Assembly: GCA_035560555.1 (NCBI GenBank)
Contig: DATMZF010000057.1
Span: 7,527 to 71,526, forward strand
Direction: 5' to 3'
DNA length: 64,000 bases
From: UBA11090 sp035560555
GTDB lineage: Bacteria > Spirochaetota > Spirochaetia > Treponematales > Rectinemataceae
Shown here: positions 49,434 to 58,400 of the stretch, one piece after another
Layout: every line of letters starts with the position of its first letter
How positions within the stretch are numbered: the first letter of the stretch is position 1
Position numbers and translations under genes: made by a program
The notes under the pieces: model-generated
Databases searched by the model: none
What the model saw: only the letters and a program-made list of their open reading frames with translations
What the model was told of the DNA's origin: nothing

Positions 49434-52034
49434 ATGAAACGGCTTTTCTCCATGGCTTCCCTCATGATTTTTCTGGTATCCGGAATGGGGGTCCTCGGTC
49501 TTTCGGCTCAGGACGGCGCTCCACCCCAGAACGACATCGTAGCCCCGGACAGCGCCGCCGTCGAGGGAGCGCCGGTCCCGATTTTCGACGCCTTGCCCCT
49601 GACCCAGGAAGGCATGGGAGCGGAGGCCTGGTATTACGAGGCCAAGAAGCTCGAACAGGACGGGGCGGCCGATCCGGAACAGCAGGCCTCGATTGAGGCG
49701 ATGTATACCCTCGCCTTCCATTTCGGCGAGAAGGTGGCGGCGAGGGAAGCGGGCAAGGCGTTGCTCCAGCGCGCGGTAAAGGCCACGGCGCCCTCCTCGA
49801 TAAGAACTATCGCATCCTTCTGGCTGGATTACTTCGGGCCGGATTGGGAAGTCTTCAGAACCCTCATCGCGGCCTGCATGGAATCCGGAGACCCCGCATG
49901 CGCGATTGAAACGATAGAGACGCTGCGCGCGGTCTCCCCTTCGATCGCGAAGACCAAAATCGGCGAACTCGCTTTCTCCGAATATTCGGCTCGGGCCGCG
50001 CTCGGCGATTTTTCCTGGAGCATGGCAGCCCTAGCCTATCTCAAGACCGCCTCGCTCGATTCCTGGGGCTCGAAAATACTGCGCCTCGCCGCGTCGGCGC
50101 CCGATCTGGACGTCGAAACGAAAGAACTTGTCCTCATGCGCGCGGATTTCAGGGAAAAAGAATATACCCAGGCCGCCGCGCACGCCTCAGGCGCGGGCAG
50201 GCTTCTGCACGAGCCGGGAACGGCTCGTTTCCTCATCTCGGAGGCGGGCAAGGCTTACGTCAATGCCGGCGCCAAGGAAGAAGGAATGGCTTTCTTCATG
50301 TCGTTCTTTCCCGATGCGCGGACGCCGGACAGTCCCGAGGCCATCGTATCCTCGCTCGCGGCAAAAAAGCCGGAAGAAAGGCTCTGGGTAGCCGCCTACT
50401 ATCTCGCCAGGCTCTGGCTTTCCGCCGACCGTTCGCAGAACGCGGCCATTCTCTTCCTGGCGCTCACCGACAGCGCCCCATCGGCGGCCGACGCAGACGG
50501 CGCCCTCTGGTATTGGCTCGATATCACGATGAGGCGCATAGCCGCCGACGACATCGCCACCTTCGACGCGGGGAGCGCCGCGGCCGCGGGCGCGAACGGC
50601 GCGACCGCAGGCGGAAACGCGGCGGCCGACATCGGCACCGGCGCCGTGGATACGAACAGCGTGGCGGCCGCGTCCCCGGAGCCCGGCCCCAGCGCGAGGC
50701 GCTCGCTCGAGTTGGGCGCCCTCCTCGAAGCTTCGGCGCGATGGAAGGATCCCGCCTATTTCGACGATATCGTCGAATCCTACGACAGGCTTCTGCTGAA
50801 GGGGAAGTCCTGGAACGACCTGCTTTCGCTCCTCATCCTCATAGGCGAAAAGATCTCGCCCACCATGAAGACGAGGCTTTTGTACCAAGCGGGGAGGCTC
50901 ATCGAGGAGAAGCTCGCCCTGAACCACACGGCCGATTCGCCGGAGAAAGATCTCGCCGCCGGGTATTTCCGCCAAATCCTGGATAATCCCAACGCCGAGG
51001 AATATTACAGGACCATGTCGGCGTGGCGCCTGGGCATCGACCCGCCCTACCTGAAACAGATGCCTGATCTGTCGGCGAAGGCTTTCGGCGATGAAGCCGC
51101 CGGCGCCAGACCGGCCTCGCCCGAGGCGGCCTACGCGGCGGCGACGGCGGCGACCGGGAACGGAAACGCGGGGATAAACGGCAACGGCGTCCAGTCCGCC
51201 CTGACCCTCATAAGGAATTACCTCAACTACGACCTCGACGAAATGGCTTTCTCCCTCGCGATGAACTATCTCGGCAGCCTCGACAAGGCCGTGATAGCGG
51301 GGCTGGCCTTCGACCTGTCGAAGGAAGGCCAACACTACGCGGCGCTAAGGCTGGCGCGCGACGCGGTGAACCGCGGGGCCGGAAGCCAATATCCCGAACT
51401 GTACAGGCTCATCTATCCGAAAGCCTGGAACGACATCGTCGCCGTGGGCGCCGCCATATCGGGAATACCCGAGGCCCTCGCCTACGGCATCATCAGATCG
51501 GAGAGCACTTTCGACCCCAAGGCGGTCTCCTACGCGGGAGCCGTCGGTCTCTCGCAACTCATGCCCTCGACGGCCGCCGAAACGGCTTCAGGCCTCAAGA
51601 TGCAGAACTATTCCCTCACCGATCCGGCGGATAATGTCAGGATTGGATTCACCTATTACTCGTACATGCTGGCCCGTTTCGGCGGCAAGCCCATGAGGGC
51701 GATGTTCGCCTACAACGCCGGCCCCAGCCGCATGATGGCCTGGTCCAGGGAATCGGGAGAGCTTCCCGACGATATCCTCCTGGAAACGCTCCATCTCGCC
51801 CAGCCCCGGCAGTACGCGAAGAACATCATTCAGGCCACCCTCGCCTTCGGGAAAATCCAGTACGGAATCGCGGCGCTGCCGCTTCTCGACTATCTCGTCG
51901 ACGCGAAGCCGCTGAGAAACGCCGACAGGACGGAAGAAGCGGTCGCGGCTAAAGCCGCCGAAGGCGTTCTGACGGTTCCCCCTCCATTGGCCCCCGCCCA
52001 GGAGGCACCGGCCGGTCATGGCGAGACGATGTGA
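49434..52034 (+). CDS. soluble lytic murein transglycosylase, Slt70-like
   Basis: 866 aa. Signal peptide MKRLFSMASLMIFLVSGMGV, a very long helical superhelix region (about 30-640), and a C-terminal SLT domain (about 670-820): AYGIIRSESTFDPKAVSYAGAVGLSQLMPSTA with catalytic Glu in RSES, then MFAYNAGPSRMMAW and RQYAKNIIQ. It cuts peptidoglycan to anhydro-muropeptides in the periplasm. Two Gly/Ala/Asn-rich low-complexity linkers (about 378-408 and 565-585) break the superhelix. GAGG precedes ATG 49434; ATG 49401 is an alternative. Larger than E. coli Slt70 (about 645 aa). Confidence 0.9.
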   Translation: MKRLFSMASLMIFLVSGMGVLGLSAQDGAPPQNDIVAPDSAAVEGAPVPIFDALPLTQEGMGAEAWYYEAKKLEQDGAADPEQQASIEAMYTLAFHFGEKVAAREAGKALLQRAVKATAPSSIRTIASFWLDYFGPDWEVFRTLIAACMESGDPACAIETIETLRAVSPSIAKTKIGELAFSEYSARAALGDFSWSMAALAYLKTASLDSWGSKILRLAASAPDLDVETKELVLMRADFREKEYTQAAAHASGAGRLLHEPGTARFLISEAGKAYVNAGAKEEGMAFFMSFFPDARTPDSPEAIVSSLAAKKPEERLWVAAYYLARLWLSADRSQNAAILFLALTDSAPSAADADGALWYWLDITMRRIAADDIATFDAGSAAAAGANGATAGGNAAADIGTGAVDTNSVAAASPEPGPSARRSLELGALLEASARWKDPAYFDDIVESYDRLLLKGKSWNDLLSLLILIGEKISPTMKTRLLYQAGRLIEEKLALNHTADSPEKDLAAGYFRQILDNPNAEEYYRTMSAWRLGIDPPYLKQMPDLSAKAFGDEAAGARPASPEAAYAAATAATGNGNAGINGNGVQSALTLIRNYLNYDLDEMAFSLAMNYLGSLDKAVIAGLAFDLSKEGQHYAALRLARDAVNRGAGSQYPELYRLIYPKAWNDIVAVGAAISGIPEALAYGIIRSESTFDPKAVSYAGAVGLSQLMPSTAAETASGLKMQNYSLTDPADNVRIGFTYYSYMLARFGGKPMRAMFAYNAGPSRMMAWSRESGELPDDILLETLHLAQPRQYAKNIIQATLAFGKIQYGIAALPLLDYLVDAKPLRNADRTEEAVAAKAAEGVLTVPPPLAPAQEAPAGHGETM

Positions 52035-52084
52035 GGGAAATTGGATTCGGTCGGCATAGCCGCTTCCGGCGGTGACGGCGCTCC

Positions 52085-53629
52085 TCAGCAGACGCGGTTG
52101 CGCCCGGAAGCCTTGGCTTTGTAGAGAGCCCGGTCGACGGATATCAACAACGTCTTCAGGCTATCGAGGGACGGGCTCATCGACGCCACGCCAAAACTCG
52201 CCGTAAGCTTGATATTTTCGCCTTCGAAGGGGATGAGGCTGGCCTGGATCGCGCAACGCATTTTTTCCGCGAAGCCGCGCGCGATATAATATGAGGTTCC
52301 TGGGAGAAGAACCAGGATTTCCTCGCCGCCGAAACGTCCCACGACATCTGATTCCCTCACGGAATTCCTGCAGATAGTGGCCACCGCCATGAGGGCTTGG
52401 TCGCCGCCCGCGTGACCTAGGGTGTCGTTGACGAGCTTGAAATAATCCAAGTCCAGCATGATCACCGAGAAATCGTCGCCGCCACGCTTCGCCTTCTCTA
52501 TTTCCCGGGACGCGAACTCATTGAGATATCGTCGATTGTAGAGGCCCGTGAGCTCGTCGTGGATCGCGATGAATTCGAGACGCCGATGCAGCTCTTTCAT
52601 CTCCGTCACGTCGTGGAAGGTCAGGAGCTTTCCGAGATCCTTGTTCGAGCTGCCTTTGAGCTGGGCTGCGGTAATACGGAAGGTTCGTCGGTCGGATTCA
52701 CCCCCAGGCCGGAACTCGATCGCGGCCGGCTCTTCCTCGTCCAGCATTCCCCTCAGGGTTCCATAATTCGCCAACACTTCACGCGCGGGAATCCCCGTCA
52801 TGGCCCTATCGAGAAAAGGCATGATCGAACGCATGCAGGAGTTGAAATCCGTGATCCGTCCCCTCCTGTCTATGACAAGAATCCCATCGTTCGTGCCCTC
52901 GAAGATGACATCTCGCGCCAGCGGCGCTATATCGAGTATTCCGACCTTGAGGAAACCGATCATGAAAAGCGCCATGCTTATGCTCAGGACCAGGGGCGTG
53001 GAATCCAGGTTATAGGGGATCAGCCCCATATTGTAGGCTAGGCCATTCAGCCATGGCAGAAGGGAGCCCGTCAGATAGATGAGTGTCTGGGTGCGCGGCA
53101 CCGGAACGCCGCGGATCAGCCCGACGACGAAGAGGATGGCGCTCGCCAAAAGGTATATGCTCTGGATACCCGTCACGAGATAAATGGCCCATCCCCTGTC
53201 ATACAGGAAGAGGGACATCATCGCTCCATCCCCTAAATGAGGGTTTGGGTGTAGAAGGTTTAGTCCGCCGAGAGTCTGCGAACAGGCGAGAGCCACGAGG
53301 GGCATAAAGCAGAGCAGCGCGCTCGAAATTGGCGTTATGAACTTTCTCTTGCCCATGATGCAGAGCGTGAACAGAAGCCAAAGCAGGGGTATCGATTGGA
53401 TGCCCCAGTGCTGGAAACGGACCCAGAACAGTACGCCGGAGAGCGTGGTCGAGCGAATTTCCATCGCGTAGCCGAAGTCGTATATCGCGGCGCCGATCCC
53501 GCAGAGGGTCAAAAAAACCGCGGCCAGTCCCGAGGTGGTCCGCTTTCGCATCGCCAATACGCAGATGACGAGTATCGCCATGCATGAGCTGAGAAGCAGC
53601 GATACGACGACGGTCTTTACTTCATCCAT
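52085..53629 (-). CDS. diguanylate cyclase with 7TM sensor and PAS domain
   Basis: 514 aa: a seven-helix N-terminal membrane sensor of the histidine-kinase-7TM type (about 1-220), a PAS domain (about 230-340, DGILVIDRRGRITDFNSCMRS) and a GGDEF domain (about 350-514). The active site is RFGGEEILVLLP, a competent GG(D/E)EF variant, with MLDLDYFKLVNDTLGHAGGD. It should make cyclic di-GMP in response to a membrane or small-molecule signal. No RxxD inhibitory site is evident five residues before GGEE. A promoter TTGATA-16-GACAAT lies 9 nt before the ATG and there is no good ribosome-binding site. Confidence 0.92.
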   Translation of the reverse strand: MDEVKTVVVSLLLSSCMAILVICVLAMRKRTTSGLAAVFLTLCGIGAAIYDFGYAMEIRSTTLSGVLFWVRFQHWGIQSIPLLWLLFTLCIMGKRKFITPISSALLCFMPLVALACSQTLGGLNLLHPNPHLGDGAMMSLFLYDRGWAIYLVTGIQSIYLLASAILFVVGLIRGVPVPRTQTLIYLTGSLLPWLNGLAYNMGLIPYNLDSTPLVLSISMALFMIGFLKVGILDIAPLARDVIFEGTNDGILVIDRRGRITDFNSCMRSIMPFLDRAMTGIPAREVLANYGTLRGMLDEEEPAAIEFRPGGESDRRTFRITAAQLKGSSNKDLGKLLTFHDVTEMKELHRRLEFIAIHDELTGLYNRRYLNEFASREIEKAKRGGDDFSVIMLDLDYFKLVNDTLGHAGGDQALMAVATICRNSVRESDVVGRFGGEEILVLLPGTSYYIARGFAEKMRCAIQASLIPFEGENIKLTASFGVASMSPSLDSLKTLLISVDRALYKAKASGRNRVC

Positions 53630-53711
53630 TTCCGTTCCATTGTCAGCATTAACGTGGCTTTATCAAATCATCGCATCCTTCGACGCGCTTGCGGGGGCGG
53701 GCGGCTATATC

Positions 53712-54743
53712 TCACTTTTTCGACGCGCGATAGAGCCGATCGTTGATAGCGCGCCCCAGCCCTTCCTCGGGGACACGCTCCGCATAGATGGCCGCGAAGC
53801 CGGCCGTGTCGAGTTCGTGAAGGAGGGCGAATAGGCGCGAAGCGGCCTCCCTCATATCGCCGCGCTCGGAAAGCGCGCAGACTTGCCGGAAAAGACCTGT
53901 ACCCGCGAGTTTAGAGGCGCGGGATCCATCGAAGACAATGGCGGCAACGCGACCGGGAAGGCCGAGCCCCGACGGCGGACCGGGCTGGACCGCGCCGGAC
54001 TGACTGGAATGGATTGCGCCGGGCAGGGAATTCCAGTCGTATAGGTAGAGGTTGGCGCGCGGGGCGTAATGGCTCTTGAGCTGGCCCGGACTGGCTATGG
54101 GTCCGCCTTTCTTTCCGGGAATCAGCACTTCGCCGATGATATCGCGGATGCGTTCGAGCGGCATGCCGCCCGGTCGAAGCAAGGCCGGGGTATCGCGGGT
54201 CATGTCGATGACGGTCGATTCGACGCCCACGGCGCAGGGCCCTCCGTCGACGATGAAATCCACGCGGTCGCCAAGGGTCTTGGCCACATGCCGGGCAGTC
54301 GTGGGCGATATGTAGCCGAAGGGATTGGCGCTGGGCGCCGCCACCACCGTGCCCGAATATTCGATAATTTTTCTCGCGACAGGATGGGCGGGAAAACGCA
54401 CGGCCACCGTGCCCAGGCCGGAGGTGACGATATCGGGAACTTCGGGGCGTTTCGGAAGGATCATGGTGAGAGGTCCCGGCCAGAGGATCTCGGCCAGGAG
54501 CCGGGCCTTGGGGGGGAAGGAGGTCGCGATGCGCTCGATGTCGTCGAGCGTCGAAATATGGACGATGAGCGGGTCGAAGGCGGGGCGCATCTTGGCCTCG
54601 AAAACCCGCGCCACGGCATCAGGATTGAAAGCGTCGGCGCCGAGCCCATAGACAGTCTCGGTGGGGATGACGACGAGCTTGCCCTCGGCGATAGCGGCTC
54701 CCGCCCTCCTGAGGTTTTCGTCACTCGAATCCATCATTTCCAT
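53712..54743 (-). CDS. L-threonylcarbamoyladenylate synthase (Sua5, two-domain)
   Basis: Makes threonylcarbamoyl-AMP from Thr, bicarbonate and ATP, the first step of t6A37 in tRNA. The YrdC domain has VIPTETVYGLGADA, VFEAKMRPAFDPLIVH, GPLTMIL, VAVRFPAHPVAR and SANPFGYISPTTARHV; the C-terminal SUA5 domain begins after SPGQLKSHYAP. 343 aa is normal for Sua5 and longer than TsaC. ATG 54743 chosen because homology begins there. It lies 34 bp downstream of the B3/B4 protein gene. Confidence 0.93.
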   Translation of the reverse strand: MEMMDSSDENLRRAGAAIAEGKLVVIPTETVYGLGADAFNPDAVARVFEAKMRPAFDPLIVHISTLDDIERIATSFPPKARLLAEILWPGPLTMILPKRPEVPDIVTSGLGTVAVRFPAHPVARKIIEYSGTVVAAPSANPFGYISPTTARHVAKTLGDRVDFIVDGGPCAVGVESTVIDMTRDTPALLRPGGMPLERIRDIIGEVLIPGKKGGPIASPGQLKSHYAPRANLYLYDWNSLPGAIHSSQSGAVQPGPPSGLGLPGRVAAIVFDGSRASKLAGTGLFRQVCALSERGDMREAASRLFALLHELDTAGFAAIYAERVPEEGLGRAINDRLYRASKK

Positions 54744-54777
54744 TGGGGCGAATGGTATCGAGGAATGCGCCGAAGGT

Positions 54778-55452
54778 CTAGCGTTCGGCTTCCACCACGC
54801 TCCATTCAACACTTTCGGCCGATTCCCCGAGATAGGCCGCGAGCTTTCCGCAGGCCGATTCGAGGTCCCGGCCTTCGGGTCCGGCGGGCGCATAGAGTAC
54901 GGCGGCGACGGTTTGGGCGCCGGGGAAGATTTTCGTGGCCATGGAATCCCTAACAGGGTTGGCCGTGGGGAAATAGCCTTCGTCCGTCTTCTGGCAGACG
55001 CAGAGGAGATCGGTGAGGTCGATCGTCTGGCCGCCCGAGTTGAAAACGTAGTCTTCGCCAGTTTTGCCCCTTCGCAGAAGAAGCGAGGGCCCCGACTTTT
55101 CCAGGTCCAGGATGCTGATGGGATAGCCCGAAAGGAGGCTGACGATGTTGGCCGCGTTGACGAAGGGGTTGACGGCGGGAAAGTCGTCGTCGAGGGCGGC
55201 CTGGAGGAGATACTCGCTCGATGGCTTGCCGCGGCCGGCGGGTTTGTAGGCGCCGTAACGAAGCATGGCGCGCACGGCTGCTTTGCGGGTTGGTGAGATA
55301 AGGGCCTCCCCTCTCGTTTTCGCTTCCGCGAGGGCGGCCAGGAATTGCCCGCCGGCCGGCGTCGCGGGCCAGCGAAGGCCTCTCGCTTCCACGAGCCCTA
55401 TTCGCAGCCCTTCCAGGCCGGGATCTCCGTCGATAGTCAGTATGGTTTCCAC
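54778..55452 (-). CDS. B3/B4 tRNA-editing-like domain protein
   Basis: 224 aa consisting of one B3/B4 domain, the fold that in the phenylalanyl-tRNA synthetase beta subunit removes mischarged amino acids. KPAGRGKPSSEYLLQAALDD, FPAVNPFVNAANIVSL and LFPTANP-type segment YFPTANPVRDSM are typical of free-standing members, which are thought to bind amino acids or edit tRNA. GTG start with AGGGAGA 6 nt upstream. Precedes sua5 on the same strand; both touch tRNA biology. Confidence 0.85.
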   Translation of the reverse strand: METILTIDGDPGLEGLRIGLVEARGLRWPATPAGGQFLAALAEAKTRGEALISPTRKAAVRAMLRYGAYKPAGRGKPSSEYLLQAALDDDFPAVNPFVNAANIVSLLSGYPISILDLEKSGPSLLLRRGKTGEDYVFNSGGQTIDLTDLLCVCQKTDEGYFPTANPVRDSMATKIFPGAQTVAAVLYAPAGPEGRDLESACGKLAAYLGESAESVEWSVVEAER

Positions 55453-55551
55453 GTTATTCTCCCTAAGGATTTTGGCGCGAGGAAGCCGCCTGGGTCAAGC
55501 GGGAAGGCCGATGTTAGCGGAGGGAGAGCGGAGCGCGCAATTACCGTTGGG

Positions 55552-55592
55552 AAACGCAAATTTTCAAATTGCAAAACGCAACTTCTTATACT
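55552..55592 (+). promoter_or_regulatory. promoter region of nqr operon with direct repeats
   Basis: TTCAAA (55563-55568), 18-nt spacer, TATACT (55587-55592). Direct repeats AAACGCAA start at 55552 and 55574, 22 bp apart or two helical turns, around the -35 box. They could be an activator or repressor site. Confidence 0.45.
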
Positions 55593-55619
55593 ACTCTAAA
55601 TTAAAGGAGGAGCTCAGCC

Positions 55620-56546
55620 ATGGTGAAGTTTCTGAAACAGCCGATGATGCGCAGAGTCCTGTACGCTCTCGTGCCGATCTACCTCTATTCCATATGGATG
55701 TATGGCTTTAAAGTCCTTCTTTCGGCGGCCGTGGTCTTTATCCTGGGCATCGGCACCGAGTGGGCCTTTGAGCGGAAAAAATCGGGAAAAGTGAGCGAGG
55801 CCATCCTGATCACCTGCGCTCTCTATGCCCTGGCCTTTCCGCCCAGGACGCCGCTTTGGATTCTTGGCGTGGGTATCGTATTTGCCACGGCCCTCGCCAA
55901 GTGCGTCTATGGCGGCTTCGGCAAGAACATCTTCAATCCGGCGATAGCGGGACGAGCCTTTGTGTATATATCCTTCGCCGTCGTGCTCTCGGCTTCCTAT
56001 TCCACGTTCGGCGGATTCGGCTTGGGCGCGGCAGATGTCGTGGCTTCGGCCACCCCCCTCGGCCTCATGCGCTCAGGCCAAAGCGTCGACATCCTGAACC
56101 TCCTGCTCGGCCAACGCCCGGGGGCCATGGGCGAGGGTATGGCGCTCCTCGTGGGCGCGGCGGCGATCTACCTCATCGCCACCAAGACCGCCAGCTGGCG
56201 CATCATCCTATCCTCGATCGCCGCCGCAGCAGCCCTCAACGCGACCCTCTATTACGGTGGCGTCCGTCAAGCCCTCCCCATGGAAAGCCTTCTCGCCGGC
56301 TCCTTCCTTTTCGTCACCGTTTTCATGGCCACCGATCCCATCTCGGCGCCCAAGCGCCAGCCTTCCCATTACGTCTACGGCGCCCTGATCGGCGTCACCG
56401 TCGTCGTCGTCCGAACCTTTTCCGCCTTTCCGGAAGGCACGAGTTTCGCCATCCTCTTCGGCAATACCTTCGCGAGCCTCATCGACATCGCCGTCGATTC
56501 GATGAAGAAGCCGGCCGTCGCGGAGAAAAAGGGGAGCGCCGCATGA
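55620..56546 (+). CDS. nqrB: Na+-translocating NADH:quinone reductase subunit B (NqrB/RnfD family)
   Basis: 308-aa polytopic protein with about nine helices. YGGFGKNIFNPAIAGRAFVYISF is the family hallmark. DVVASATPLGLM matches the site where ApbE attaches FMN to Thr, although the usual SGAT reads ASAT. It is shorter than NqrB of Vibrio (about 410 aa), lacking the long N-terminal extension. AAGGAGG 9 nt before the ATG. First gene of a five-gene nqr set coupled by overlaps; no nqrA precedes it. Confidence 0.9.
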   Translation: MVKFLKQPMMRRVLYALVPIYLYSIWMYGFKVLLSAAVVFILGIGTEWAFERKKSGKVSEAILITCALYALAFPPRTPLWILGVGIVFATALAKCVYGGFGKNIFNPAIAGRAFVYISFAVVLSASYSTFGGFGLGAADVVASATPLGLMRSGQSVDILNLLLGQRPGAMGEGMALLVGAAAIYLIATKTASWRIILSSIAAAAALNATLYYGGVRQALPMESLLAGSFLFVTVFMATDPISAPKRQPSHYVYGALIGVTVVVVRTFSAFPEGTSFAILFGNTFASLIDIAVDSMKKPAVAEKKGSAA

Positions 56547-57172
56547 AGTTCAAGAAAGAATCCATCGGCTATGTCATCGTGTTCACCTTCGTCGTCTGCT
56601 CGGCCTTCGTCGTCCTCCTCGCCGCGGCCAACCAGATCACCCTCCCCCAGGTGAAGGCCAATCAGAGCTACGCGTCGCATTACGCCGTCCTCAAGGCCTT
56701 CGGCCTGGCCGGTCCGGCAACCTCGAAAGCCGAGGTGGAAAGCGCCTACGCGAGCCAGGTGAAGGAACTTCCCGAACCCGCGCCGGGCTTGGCCGCCTAC
56801 AGCTCCACTATCGATGGGGCCACCTACGTGGCCGTAAAAATCACGAATCCCGGCCTCTGGGGGCCGATCACCGCCATCCTGGCCGCCGACCCCAAGGCGG
56901 AACGCATACGGGGGCTGGAAATGCTCGACCAGCAGGAAACGCCCGGACTGGGCGGCCGCATCGGGGAAGCCTGGTTCACGGACCAGTTCAAGGGCGAAAA
57001 AGTCGGAAGCGACGGGAAGGTGACCGTCGCGCAAGGCTCGGGTAAGGGCGATCCGGACAAGGAAAACTCGAAGGTTGACGCGATAACGGGCGCGAGCCGG
57101 ACCTCGGACTTCGTCCAGGCCCTCGTGGCGAAGGCTCTCGCCGCGGTCAAGCGGATCGGAGGCAGCCTATGA
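56543..57172 (+). CDS. nqrC: Na+-NQR subunit C (NqrC/RnfG), FMN-binding
   Basis: 209 aa: one N-terminal helix (IGYVIVFTFVVCSAFVVLLA) and a periplasmic FMN_bind domain with TNPGLWGPITAILAADP and LDQQETPGLGGRI. The flavinylation site reads DAITGASRTS, so the usual acceptor Thr of SGAT is Ser. GLGGRIGEAWF is typical of NqrC. ATGA overlaps on both sides. The longer frame from 55856 is a shadow of nqrB. Confidence 0.92.
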   Translation: MKFKKESIGYVIVFTFVVCSAFVVLLAAANQITLPQVKANQSYASHYAVLKAFGLAGPATSKAEVESAYASQVKELPEPAPGLAAYSSTIDGATYVAVKITNPGLWGPITAILAADPKAERIRGLEMLDQQETPGLGGRIGEAWFTDQFKGEKVGSDGKVTVAQGSGKGDPDKENSKVDAITGASRTSDFVQALVAKALAAVKRIGGSL

Positions 57173-57789
57173 CGACAGCCCAAAAAAAAGTGATGAAGGA
57201 CGGCCTCTGGACGAACACTCCCATCTTCGTCCAGGTTCTCGGCATCTGCTCCACACTCGCCGTCACCAACAATCTCCGCAACACCCTCATCATGGTGTTC
57301 GGCGTCACCTTCGCCACGGCGATGGGCAGCCTCACCCTCGCCGCCATCAAAGACTGGATGCCCCGCAAGGTGAGGATGATCATCACGGTCCTCATCCATT
57401 CCTTCTATGTCATCATCATCGACATTCTCCTCAAGGCATTCGCCCCAGCCATCTCGAAACAGCTGGGCCCCTACGTCGGACTCATCATCACGAATTGCAT
57501 TCTCATGGGCCGCGCGGAAGCCTTCGCGATGGCCAACAAGCCCGGCCTCTCCTTCCTCGACGGCATCGCGAACGGCCTAGGTTACGGCTGGGTTCTCGTC
57601 TGCATCGCCGTCATCAGGGAATTCCTCGGTTTCGGCTCGTTTTTCGGGATCAAGCTCATGGGCGAAGGCTTTACGCCCTGGACCATCATGGTGATGGCGC
57701 CATCGGCGTTCTTCCTCGTGGCCATGGCGCTCTGGGCCGCCAACACCTTCAAAGCCAAGGCCGAAGCGAAAAAGAAAGGAACGAAGTGA
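57169..57789 (+). CDS. nqrD: Na+-NQR subunit D
   Basis: 206-aa, six-helix membrane protein. GLWTNTPIFVQVLGICSTLAVTNN and GLIITNCILMGRAEAFA contain the two Cys that, with those of NqrE, hold the intramembrane [2Fe-2S] cluster. GLGYGWVLVCIAVIREFLGFGS is also family-typical. Overlaps nqrC by 4 bp; 1 bp before nqrE. Confidence 0.95.
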   Translation: MTTAQKKVMKDGLWTNTPIFVQVLGICSTLAVTNNLRNTLIMVFGVTFATAMGSLTLAAIKDWMPRKVRMIITVLIHSFYVIIIDILLKAFAPAISKQLGPYVGLIITNCILMGRAEAFAMANKPGLSFLDGIANGLGYGWVLVCIAVIREFLGFGSFFGIKLMGEGFTPWTIMVMAPSAFFLVAMALWAANTFKAKAEAKKKGTK

Positions 57790-57790
57790 C

Positions 57791-58390
57791 ATGAACGCAC
57801 CCAATGTAGGATTACTTTCGCTTTTCCTCGCGAGCATCCTCACGAGCAACATTCTCCTCGCCAACTTCCTGGGGACCTGCTCCTTCATCTCGATTTCCAA
57901 GGACTTCAAGAGCTCGATGGGCCTGGGCATAGCCGTCACCATGGTCATAGGACTGTGCTCGGCGATCTGCTGGGCGGTGCTGTATTTCGTCATCAAGCCC
58001 CTCGGGATCGAGTATCTCTCCTTCATCATTTTCATCATCGTGATAGCCGGCGTCGTGCAGATGCTTGAGATGCTCATAGATCGCTATTCGCCCTCGCTGT
58101 ACCTGGCCCTCGGCATTTTCCTCCCGCTGATCACGGTCAACTGCGCCGTCCTAGGCGTCATCCTCTTCATGCAGATCCGCAATTACAACTTCGTCCAGGC
58201 CGTCGTTTTCGGCTTCGGATCGGGCGCGGGCTGGTGGCTGTCGATCATGCTCCTCGCTTCTATCCGCACGAAGCTGGACAAGAACAACGCCATCCCCGCG
58301 GGTCTGAAAGGCACGGGCATCACCCTCATCACCATCGGCTTCATGGCCATGGCGTTCATCGGCTTTTCCGGCATGATAGCCGTCCAGTGA
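57791..58390 (+). CDS. nqrE: Na+-NQR subunit E
   Basis: 199-aa, six-helix protein, inverted-topology homologue of NqrD. SNILLANFLGTCSFISISKDF and LPLITVNCAVLGVILFM contain the paired cluster Cys residues. GAGWWLSIMLLASIRTKLD follows, as in NqrE. Ends 10 bp before nqrF. Confidence 0.95.
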   Translation: MNAPNVGLLSLFLASILTSNILLANFLGTCSFISISKDFKSSMGLGIAVTMVIGLCSAICWAVLYFVIKPLGIEYLSFIIFIIVIAGVVQMLEMLIDRYSPSLYLALGIFLPLITVNCAVLGVILFMQIRNYNFVQAVVFGFGSGAGWWLSIMLLASIRTKLDKNNAIPAGLKGTGITLITIGFMAMAFIGFSGMIAVQ

Positions 58391-58400
58391 GGAGCGAAAC

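Noticed and set aside
55856..56542. N-terminal extension of NqrC in its reading frame
   Set aside because: It overlaps nqrB out of frame and encodes Arg/His-rich nonsense; ATG 56543 with the ATGA overlap is the real start.
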